A DNA stretch of 64,000 nucleotides from Owenweeksia sp. (GTDB lineage Bacteria; Bacteroidota; Bacteroidia; Flavobacteriales; Schleiferiaceae). Position numbers and translations under genes: made by a program. This document shows, one piece after another, positions 57,373 through 64,000 of this stretch. How positions within the stretch are numbered: position 1 is the stretch's first letter; every line of letters starts with the position of its first letter. Where the stretch lies: positions 62,001 to 126,000 of the forward strand of contig NZNV01000017.1 in assembly GCA_002695025.1 (NCBI GenBank), in the 5' to 3' direction. The notes below the pieces were generated by a model. The model was not told where the DNA came from. It saw only the letters and a list, made by a program, of their open reading frames with translations, and ran no database searches.

Positions 57373-58680
57373 TTAGTTCTTGATAAAATTGTGATTTACC
57401 GGTCCATGATCGGTGATGAGGCTCAGAATATAGATCCCTCTGGCCAGATTGTTTGTTTCCACCGTAGTTCCCTCCGGGGAATACACCTCTTTCGATTCCC
57501 TGCATACAGTTTGCCCGGTAGTATTCCGGATCTCAATTCCTTTGACAGACCGTCCGAAAGAACTATTCCATTTCACTTGTAATTCGTCCTGAACAGGATT
57601 GGGGAAAATACTGAGATCCTCATGAGCGGTTTGTGCAATATCAAGAGGGCCGGTGCAGGGGTTATTGGCCACATTCTGACGGATGGTAGGCAGCAATACG
57701 TATAGGTTGGCACCGGGGCATGCCGTTCCCTTGGGGCATCCCTGGGTGGAAGTGTTGCCATCACGGTGGCTGGAAATATTGGGGAGGTTAAGCTGGGAGG
57801 CGGCATGAAAACTTGATCCCAGTGGTGGTATATTTTCCAGGCAACTTTCCCAGGCGATGAGGTAGGTAAGGCTTGAGATCATGCTGAATGTAGGTTGTAC
57901 CGTTTCAAAATTTCCCAGCATACAGATTCCTAGTGTATTGGTATTCATACAACTGAAGTGTGCTCCTAAAGTACTATCACCACGGCCCTCGTAGATAAGC
58001 CCATCCGGATCAATGAGCCAGTTGTAACCGACATCATCCCAGCCATTGGTGTTTACATGTGCGTCCCAGATGGCGGCCACTACGGCTGGCCAATTGTTGC
58101 TGGTGCTGGTTCCGGCCGAGTGATGGATGATAATATGGGTGGGCGTAGTATAATCGGGAGAAGCATCTTTTGGGCAGTTGCCGCTGGGGCACCAGCAATC
58201 GCGACCGCAATAGGCGGGTTTCTGACAGGCGCAGGCCGAGTCCATGGCACCTTTCATTTTATTGATGGTATTTCCTGAAGCGGAGGGGAAATAGATGCGG
58301 AAAACAACGTTCCTATTAAGTTTTTGAGAGGAACGGAACCGTATGGCCTCAAATTCCTTTTCAATGTAGGGGGCAAAAAAAGTAGTGCGGTCCGGGGTTT
58401 CACCCTCGGTATTAAGGTGCAGATGCTCCCATTCACTCCATCCCCCGGCTGTAAGTATTTTGAATTCAAGGTGGACATCCACGTTGGATTCAAGGATATA
58501 AGCTGATAAGCTGGCAAAGGGAGCTTCGGGAAATGGAGCTACATCCATAACAGGACTAATGATCCCTTCTGATGAAGTTTTAGCCGGATGGTTGAAATCC
58601 ACGGATAAAGAGAGGCTATGCTGAGCGTTGGAGTTCAGCGAAAACGCCAGCAAGGCAAAAAGACAAAGGAGATGTTTCAT
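57373..58680 (-). CDS. secreted PGRP/N-acetylmuramoyl-L-alanine amidase with T9SS sorting tail
   Basis: 435 residues. Signal peptide (1-19, ending NSNAQ), an N-terminal beta-rich region (about 20-140), a cysteine-rich hinge (CACQKPAYCGRDCWCPSGNC, about 149-168), and an Amidase_2/PGRP domain from about 180 (THIIIHHSAG, YNWLIDPDGLIYEGRGD, SSHRDGN and CPG). The zinc ligands H (HH) and later H are present. The last 75 residues form a Por secretion tail (LSIFPNPVQDELQVKW). It should be exported through T9SS and cleave peptidoglycan. Confidence 0.88.
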   Translation of the reverse strand: MKHLLCLFALLAFSLNSNAQHSLSLSVDFNHPAKTSSEGIISPVMDVAPFPEAPFASLSAYILESNVDVHLEFKILTAGGWSEWEHLHLNTEGETPDRTTFFAPYIEKEFEAIRFRSSQKLNRNVVFRIYFPSASGNTINKMKGAMDSACACQKPAYCGRDCWCPSGNCPKDASPDYTTPTHIIIHHSAGTSTSNNWPAVVAAIWDAHVNTNGWDDVGYNWLIDPDGLIYEGRGDSTLGAHFSCMNTNTLGICMLGNFETVQPTFSMISSLTYLIAWESCLENIPPLGSSFHAASQLNLPNISSHRDGNTSTQGCPKGTACPGANLYVLLPTIRQNVANNPCTGPLDIAQTAHEDLSIFPNPVQDELQVKWNSSFGRSVKGIEIRNTTGQTVCRESKEVYSPEGTTVETNNLARGIYILSLITDHGPVNHNFIKN

Positions 58681-58754
58681 AGATAATCAAATACAAAAAT
58701 AGGTCCTTATAAAGAACCTTAGCCTTCAAAAGACAATTAGCACCGAAAGAAGGT

Positions 58755-59300
58755 TTAACGGAATATCCATAATTTTAAAAAGATCACTAGTAGGGTACTC
58801 AGTAGGATGGTCTTTGGATAAACCAGCATCCGGCTGACGGCTCGGATGAATAATAACCGCAATACCAGGGCAATCGTATCATAGATTAGTGTGGGAAAAT
58901 CTGCGGCACCACCAATGCCCACCGCATATCCGCCTTTCATAAAAAGCAATTTGCCAAGCCAGAGTCCCAATTCAAGGCTTAACAGGGTAAAGGACAAACG
59001 CCTATTAGGAATAAAATAGGCACACATAATGATCAGTATTGAAATACCGCTAAACAGGAAGTTTTGCACCTGATCAGCATGGGGCGATGATACGGGAAAA
59101 CAGCCCCAATCCTTATTGTGGTCCCAGTTGCCGATCCAGCCGATCACTATCCATGACAATAAGCTTACGTAAAGGATATCGGTTTTATTCAGGTGATACC
59201 TTAATGCTTTGCCCCTGAAGCGAAAACGTAAAGCATGGAACAGCCCCCAGATGAGTACGGCAGGCAGGGCCAGTTGTATAAGGCAGGTTAAAAAATTCAT
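58755..59300 (-). CDS. hypothetical membrane protein, 181 aa
   Basis: Five or so membrane helices (near 5-22, 45-62, 85-108, 110-135, 140-175). Aromatic-rich and positively charged between helices, no recognised family. It lies 24 nt after the threonine aldolase stop on the same strand, so it may share its transcript. The function cannot be proposed. Confidence 0.6.
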   Translation of the reverse strand: MNFLTCLIQLALPAVLIWGLFHALRFRFRGKALRYHLNKTDILYVSLLSWIVIGWIGNWDHNKDWGCFPVSSPHADQVQNFLFSGISILIIMCAYFIPNRRLSFTLLSLELGLWLGKLLFMKGGYAVGIGGAADFPTLIYDTIALVLRLLFIRAVSRMLVYPKTILLSTLLVIFLKLWIFR

Positions 59301-59324
59301 GGTTTGGTTGAAAGCCAGCTTAAA

Positions 59325-60341
59325 TTAAAGTTTTTTCAAAACTTCAGCGGTTTTCTCAATGTCTTCTTCAGAAACATCCAGGTGGGTAACCATGCGTAGC
59401 TTTCCTTGTCCCATCCCGATAATACGAATCCCCTCACTTTCCAGTTTTTCCATAAATAACTGAGGGTCGCGGTTTTCATGCAGGTAGAAGATCACAATAT
59501 TGGTTTCCACGGACTCCATATCTCTTACCCAGGAGCATTGTTCCAGTGCTGATCGTAAAACCTGAGCTTTGGTATGGTCTTCGGCCAAACGTTCTATATG
59601 ATGGTCCAGGGCGTAAATACCGGCCGCTGCGAGTATGCCTGCTTGTCGCATACCACCACCCAGTTTTTTCCGGACCCGGAGAGCTTCCTGGATGAACGCT
59701 TTGCTTCCCAACAGCAGGGAGCCTACCGGGCAACCCAGGCCTTTGGAGAGGCAGATGGAAATGGAATCAAAAAAGCTCCCGTAATCTTTTGGTGAATCAC
59801 CACTTATGACCAGGGCATTGAAGAGCCTTGCCCCGTCCAGGTGGTACGCTAGGTCGTTGAGTCTGGTTACTTCACGGATCTCCTTCAGGGTGTCCATAGA
59901 GTAACAACTGCCCCCTCCTTTATTACAGGTGTTCTCCACCGTTACCAGCGAGGTACGGGCTGCATGAATATCAAAACGGTTATTTACGGATTTTTCCACG
60001 GTATTGGCGTCCAGCAGACCTCTTTTTCCGGGTAGCAAACGTATCTGGCAACCGGAATTAAAGGCTGCGCCACCGCCTTCATAGTTGAAGATATGAGAGT
60101 ACTCATGCATGATGATCTCATCCCCCGGGCGGGTATGTACATTTACCGCAATTTGGTTGGTCATGGTGCCGCTGGGGCAAAAAAGAGCAGCCTCCATCCC
60201 GAAAAGGTCAGCGGCTTTTTGCTGCAGTTCATGAATAGTGGGGTCTTCACCAAATACATCATCACCCACTTTGGCGCTAAACATAGCGTTCAGCATTCCG
60301 GGTGTGGGCCGGGTAACCGTATCACTGCGCAGGTCTATCAA
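59325..60341 (-). CDS. ltaE: low-specificity L-threonine aldolase
   Basis: 338 residues from a TTG at 60341 (MIDLRSDTVTRPTPGML), which matches the family N-terminus. An ATG at 60377 adds 12 unlike residues and lies between the -33 and -7 promoter boxes, so it is not in the predicted mRNA. PLP-dependent fold type I: FCPSGTMTNQ (about 60), the HLDGARLFNAL aspartate (about 185), and the lysine in SICLSKGLGCPVGS (about 215). It splits L-threonine to glycine and acetaldehyde. Confidence 0.88.
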   Translation of the reverse strand: MIDLRSDTVTRPTPGMLNAMFSAKVGDDVFGEDPTIHELQQKAADLFGMEAALFCPSGTMTNQIAVNVHTRPGDEIIMHEYSHIFNYEGGGAAFNSGCQIRLLPGKRGLLDANTVEKSVNNRFDIHAARTSLVTVENTCNKGGGSCYSMDTLKEIREVTRLNDLAYHLDGARLFNALVISGDSPKDYGSFFDSISICLSKGLGCPVGSLLLGSKAFIQEALRVRKKLGGGMRQAGILAAAGIYALDHHIERLAEDHTKAQVLRSALEQCSWVRDMESVETNIVIFYLHENRDPQLFMEKLESEGIRIIGMGQGKLRMVTHLDVSEEDIEKTAEVLKKL

Positions 60342-60364
60342 AGCAAGAGGTTTTAGTTGAGCCC

Positions 60365-60394
60365 TAAATGTAAGCATGTTGGCCGAATGCCAAA
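60365..60394 (-). promoter_or_regulatory. promoter of ltaE
   Basis: On the minus strand TTTG (60394-60391), 18 nt, TACATTTA (60372-60365). Only the last base differs from TAnnTTTG. Start near 60359 leaves an 18-nt leader to the TTG at 60341. Confidence 0.6.
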
Positions 60395-60395
60395 A

Positions 60396-61991
60396 CTATC
60401 GCGCCAGACTTTGCTTCTTACGAAGGTGGCCGTACACCAGGCTGTACAGGATAAAGAAACCGGACATGAACCAGCTTATCCGCAAAATGATATCGCCACT
60501 ACGGGTGTAATAGGTCAGCTCGGGATTAGCCTGGATTTGCATACGGATGGCAGCGTCTGTCTTATACGCCTGCCGCTGCATAATATCACCCCTTTGATTG
60601 ATAAAACAGCTGATACCTGTATTAGCGGACCGCGCCAGGCTTCTCCGGTTTTCAATGGCACGGAGGCGGGAATAGTGCATGTGCTGCACGTGTCCCTGGG
60701 TTTTGCCCCACCAGTCATCATTGGTGATCACAAACAGCAGGTTGGCTCCCTTACGGACATAACCACCTACGTATTCACCAAAATCCGACTCCCAGCAGAT
60801 GATCGGGGCTGCAGTAAATTGACCGTCCAGAGTAGTGAAATTGCTGCGCTGTGTTTGTGTTCCCAGTGTACCGGATGTGCCTCCCCGGAATTGGATGTAT
60901 TCACCCAACCAGGGCTCCAGATAGCGGTGCAGGGGCATCATTTCAGCGCCTGCCACCAGTTTGGATTTATGGTAGGTTTGGATGCTGTCTTCACGGGTAA
61001 TAAAGAGCGCGGTGTTAAACAGGTCGTAATAGCCGTCTTCCCCGTCCATAGGCTTGGCCGTATAACTACTGTTCTCGTATTGATAATGTCGGAGGGTAGT
61101 GGCACCGATTACAATGTGCAAGTTAGGATAGCGGTCGCATAGGTCTTTCAGTTTTAGCAAAGAAGCACTTCGGTTGAAGCGATCTTCCCAGATGCCTTTT
61201 GGAAGGTAGGTCTCCGGTCCCACTAAAAAATCAACGGAATCATCCAATAGGGGTGTGGCTAGTTCTATGAATTTTTGTAACTGCTCCGCTTCGGATACTT
61301 CAAACTTTTCGGTGTAGGTGTCAAGGTTGGGTTGAACCACTACCACATCAGCCCGGGGTCCCTTTTCAGTATAGGATGTATACATCCGGTAGGACAATAC
61401 TACAGGAAGCCCTACCAGGAGGCCGGATATGAGCAGTAGCTGCCCCGCCAGTGCTTTCCTTTCGCGGTGCCTGGAAAAAGAATGAAGACTGTGAAAAAGG
61501 AGAATGTTAACCGTCCATACCCAAAAGGTGCCGCCATAGGCACCTACGTATTCATACCATTGGATCCAGCTTACACGCTCAGCAAACCCATAGCCCAGGG
61601 TAAACCACGGAAAGCTGAAGTCCCAGTATTTATGTAATCCTTCTATACAGATCCACAAAAATGGAAGGGCTATATAACCTTTACGGCTGCCCAGCTTTCG
61701 TTTTACATACCGGAAAATCATAAAGGCAATGGCCATCGGTAAGGCATTGAAAAATACCGTGGCTACCACACCTATCCAATCGGCATGACCGAGCCACCAG
61801 GCACCCAGCACGTTCCATAACGCCATCGCCAGCCAGCTCAGCAGGAACCACTCCCGGCCGCTGGAAACCCTGGTTTCTGCAAAGAGCAGGGGAATAAAAC
61901 CTATAAAGAGAAAAGGGGTTATACCTGCCTCAGGCCAGGCCAACCATAAAAGTAAAGGGGAGCAAAGTGCTAATCCGAGTCTTTGGAGCAT
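60396..61991 (-). CDS. lnt: apolipoprotein N-acyltransferase
   Basis: 531 residues. An N-terminal membrane part of about six helices (1-200) is followed by a nitrilase-like periplasmic domain. The catalytic triad is E260 (FLVGPETYLP), K342 (YHKSKLVAGAE) and C399 (APIICWES), in the positions of E. coli Lnt. It N-acylates the lipoprotein cysteine, the last step of lipoprotein maturation, fitting the lipoproteins and GldD in this window. The ATG overlaps the porV/Q-like stop by one base. Confidence 0.95.
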   Translation of the reverse strand: MLQRLGLALCSPLLLWLAWPEAGITPFLFIGFIPLLFAETRVSSGREWFLLSWLAMALWNVLGAWWLGHADWIGVVATVFFNALPMAIAFMIFRYVKRKLGSRKGYIALPFLWICIEGLHKYWDFSFPWFTLGYGFAERVSWIQWYEYVGAYGGTFWVWTVNILLFHSLHSFSRHRERKALAGQLLLISGLLVGLPVVLSYRMYTSYTEKGPRADVVVVQPNLDTYTEKFEVSEAEQLQKFIELATPLLDDSVDFLVGPETYLPKGIWEDRFNRSASLLKLKDLCDRYPNLHIVIGATTLRHYQYENSSYTAKPMDGEDGYYDLFNTALFITREDSIQTYHKSKLVAGAEMMPLHRYLEPWLGEYIQFRGGTSGTLGTQTQRSNFTTLDGQFTAAPIICWESDFGEYVGGYVRKGANLLFVITNDDWWGKTQGHVQHMHYSRLRAIENRRSLARSANTGISCFINQRGDIMQRQAYKTDAAIRMQIQANPELTYYTRSGDIILRISWFMSGFFILYSLVYGHLRKKQSLAR

Positions 61992-63058
61992 CAGGACCTT
62001 TTGAAGGCCGCAAAGTTAAACTTCACCGAGAAGATGTTGGAATAAAGAGCATCAGAAACATTCCCGATATCGGTAAGGGCATAGTCAATATGGATACCAC
62101 GATATTCAAAGCCTAGTCCTATGTTGGGTTGTAGGGCATAGGAAGTGGATCCGTTAAAGTCGCGCACCTTTTGCACGTTGCCAACACCACCTCTCAGAAA
62201 AATGAATTGGCGATAACCCACTTCAAAACCAAAACCGGGATCGATGTTGCCAAAACCAGATGAAACCAGGGTGTTGCGTTGCCCGTCAAAGGTCACATCC
62301 AGGTTCAGTTCAGTATGCAGGCTGTATTTGTCGCTTAAGCGGAAACCACGGCCTACACCCAGTAAAAGTCTGGGAATGGTCAGTTCAAGGTTTTCCTCAG
62401 GAAGTTCATTACCCAGCTCCTGGAGACGCGTCAGTTTTGCATCATCATAACTCCATGAATTAAAGGTAGAGGTAACATCGCGAAGGGTTCCTCCGAATTG
62501 CCAGGCACCCAAGGAATATTGTACACCTGCGTCAAAACCAAAACCTATGGCGTTGGCAAAATCACCGATCTGGCGGTAAATGATCTTTACATTGGCACCA
62601 TAACGCAGGTTGGGGAATTTGGCAGACTGCCGGGCGTAGGAACCTAATAGTGCATAATCTGCGGCTGAGAATTTGGTGATCCGGCTATAGTCTACGTTGC
62701 CGTCTTCATCAATAAGTTCAGTGGTGTCCAGGATGTCATCCACGCCAAAACGGATCAGCGATACACCTACGGTGCTCAGCGCGTCCACGGGCATGGCGTA
62801 GGAAAGATAGTCGTACTGGGCAATACTTGCAAAATACTCTGCATGCATGGCAGCCGCCTGCCAATCATCTTTAATAGCCGCAAGACCTGCCGGGTTCCAG
62901 TAACCGGCTGTAACATCCTTAACCGAGCCAATCACCGAATTGCTCATGGCCATGGCGCGGGCATCCACACCAATGTTCAGGAATTCATTACTGTACTTCC
63001 GGCCCTGCCCGAAAAGCAGTACCGGCAGACAAAAAAAGGCAATGGCTAGTTTTTTCAA
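61991..63058 (-). CDS. PorV/PorQ family outer membrane protein
   Basis: 355 residues from a TTG at 63058 (no closer ATG), signal peptide MKKLAIAFFCLPVLLFGQ. The opening FLNIGVDARAMAMSNSVIGS and DVTAGYWNPAGLA are hallmarks of the PorV/PorQ (UPF0164) family. Barrel strands continue to a C-terminal FSVKFNFAAFKRS. PorV and PorQ assist T9SS substrate processing; which paralogue this is cannot be told. One-base overlap with lnt suggests cotranscription. Confidence 0.85.
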   Translation of the reverse strand: MKKLAIAFFCLPVLLFGQGRKYSNEFLNIGVDARAMAMSNSVIGSVKDVTAGYWNPAGLAAIKDDWQAAAMHAEYFASIAQYDYLSYAMPVDALSTVGVSLIRFGVDDILDTTELIDEDGNVDYSRITKFSAADYALLGSYARQSAKFPNLRYGANVKIIYRQIGDFANAIGFGFDAGVQYSLGAWQFGGTLRDVTSTFNSWSYDDAKLTRLQELGNELPEENLELTIPRLLLGVGRGFRLSDKYSLHTELNLDVTFDGQRNTLVSSGFGNIDPGFGFEVGYRQFIFLRGGVGNVQKVRDFNGSTSYALQPNIGLGFEYRGIHIDYALTDIGNVSDALYSNIFSVKFNFAAFKRS

Positions 63059-63148
63059 TATCCTGTATTTTACGGCAAATAAAATTCAAATTTCCGGCAT
63101 TAAAAACTTCATAATTATACTAATATTGCCCTAAACCCGCATTAACAG

Positions 63149-63853
63149 TTGAAAAGTTTCATTCCCAACTTACTTACTCTCGCCAATCTGGCCTGTGGCT
63201 TATTGGCCATTGTTTCCATCTTTTCCGGTAACATTAGCACCGCTGCCTGGCTGGTGGGTTTTTCCCTGGTCTTTGATTTTCTGGATGGGTTTATGGCGCG
63301 TCTGCTTCGGGTGCATTCGGAGTTGGGTAAACAACTGGACTCACTGGCAGACCTGGTTACCTTTGGGGTAGCACCTGGTTTCCTCATGTTTAAGTTATTC
63401 AGGTTTGCCATGCAGGGAGGAGAACCCATTCCTGAATTCCTGCCCTACATAGCTTTACTGATACCTTTGTTTTCAGCCCTGCGCCTGGCCAAGTTCAACA
63501 TAGACACCCGGCAGGCGGAATATTTTATAGGCATGCCGACCCCGGCTAACGCCATCTTTATCTTTTCCCTTGCCCTGATGGCTCTTTATGGAAGCAATGA
63601 TACTACCCAGGCTATTCTCCTGCACCCGTTCTTTCTTACCGCTATAACGGTACTGACCTCATTCCTTCTGGTGGCGGAGTTGCCACTCATGTCATTGAAG
63701 GTTAAAAATGCTTCCTGGAGCGATAACCGGGGCCGTATTATCCTTTTGGTAGTGCTGGGCCTGCTTTTGGTGATTTTCCGTTTCAGGGCACTACTCTTTA
63801 TTATACCTTTGTACCTTGTTTTATCGCTTATTTTTAAACCGCATCAGAAATGA
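63149..63853 (+). CDS. pssA: CDP-diacylglycerol-serine O-phosphatidyltransferase
   Basis: 234 residues from TTG 63149 (MKSFIPNLLTLANLACGLLA). CDP-alcohol phosphotransferase motif D-x2-DG-x2-AR-x8-G-x3-D-x3-D is complete in DFLDGFMARLLRVHSELGKQ followed by LDSLAD (about 43-68). Several membrane helices. It makes phosphatidylserine, the precursor of phosphatidylethanolamine. It overlaps the following purS gene by 4 nt (ATGA). A weak TAATATTG box lies at 63121-63128. Confidence 0.93.
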   Translation: MKSFIPNLLTLANLACGLLAIVSIFSGNISTAAWLVGFSLVFDFLDGFMARLLRVHSELGKQLDSLADLVTFGVAPGFLMFKLFRFAMQGGEPIPEFLPYIALLIPLFSALRLAKFNIDTRQAEYFIGMPTPANAIFIFSLALMALYGSNDTTQAILLHPFFLTAITVLTSFLLVAELPLMSLKVKNASWSDNRGRIILLVVLGLLLVIFRFRALLFIIPLYLVLSLIFKPHQK

Positions 63854-64000
63854 AATTTACCGCTGAGATTGATATTATGCCCCATAAAGCTTTGTTGGAC
63901 CCCCAGGGAAAGGCTGTTAGCAACAGTATGAAAAACGTTGGGCTTCCTGAAATTTCAGGGGTGCGTATCGGTAAACATATTTCTCTTGAAATAGAAGCCG
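63850..64000 (+). CDS. purS: phosphoribosylformylglycinamidine synthase subunit PurS, partial
   Basis: The first 50 residues, cut by the window edge: a KFTAEIDIMPHKALLDPQGK start, then AVSNSMKNVG and ISGVRIGKHISLEIEA. The LDPQGKAV and VRIGK segments are typical of PurS, the small subunit that holds PurL and PurQ together in purine synthesis. It overlaps pssA by 4 nt. Confidence 0.82.
   Translation, partial: MKFTAEIDIMPHKALLDPQGKAVSNSMKNVGLPEISGVRIGKHISLEIEA

Overview
The window is chromosomal DNA from a member of the Bacteroidota, most likely a gliding, T9SS-bearing lineage of Flavobacteriia/Cytophagia type. The evidence is the mutY-ssb-gldE-gldD gene order, a T9SS sorting tail on a secreted amidase, a PorV/PorQ-family protein, an OmpA protein with thrombospondin type 3 repeats, a tiny bS22/mS38-like ribosomal protein, and promoters of the TTTG / TAnnTTTG type. 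Shine-Dalgarno signals are largely absent. Nearly all of the window is ordinary housekeeping and envelope DNA; no phage, insertion sequence or CRISPR array was seen.

Layout. 0-5 kb: a GH3-family fragment, DUF2797, and an sppA-yhhQ-flippase-like operon. 4.8-11.1 kb: folK-deoxynucleoside kinase, ompA, a SpoU methyltransferase, mutS, then tRNA-Gly(GCC) and tRNA-Leu(UAA). 11.1-12.5 kb: the only gene-poor stretch, with a rod-like structured RNA candidate, a 58-aa ORF, a 49-aa ORF and a divergent HTH/coiled-coil regulator. 12.9-21.1 kb: waaA and a sugar-nucleotide block (DegT aminotransferase, ugd, UDP-xylose synthase, galE, rmlB). 21-29 kb: methyltransferases, an M16 peptidase, an S9 peptidase, a GAF histidine kinase and RNase G. 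29-33.7 kb: bS22-like protein, TPR protein and HU facing mutY-ssb-gldE-gldD-DUF2007.

33.8-44.2 kb: a MarR-EVE-VOC operon with a palindromic operator candidate, an S9D peptidase, an OprB-like porin, TRIC channel, methyltransferase, DUF1853, thioesterase and a SulP transporter. 44.3-52.4 kb: an alpha/beta hydrolase, a Cys-rich secreted protein, ctaA, EamA, a paired active/inactive M16 peptidase set and rplU-rpmA. 52.4-64 kb: serS, a lipoprotein, a TPR protein, GNAT, DUF4286 and recX, then amidase, ltaE, lnt and the PorV/PorQ protein on the other strand, then pssA and the start of purS.

The themes are envelope biogenesis (lnt, pssA, waaA, nucleotide-sugars, porins), secretion and gliding (gldD, gldE, PorV/Q, T9SS cargo), and DNA maintenance (mutS, mutY, ssb, recX, HU). 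The least explained stretch is 11.2-12.5 kb. Promoters predicted here let several start codons be reassigned (ltaE, rplU, the DegT aminotransferase).
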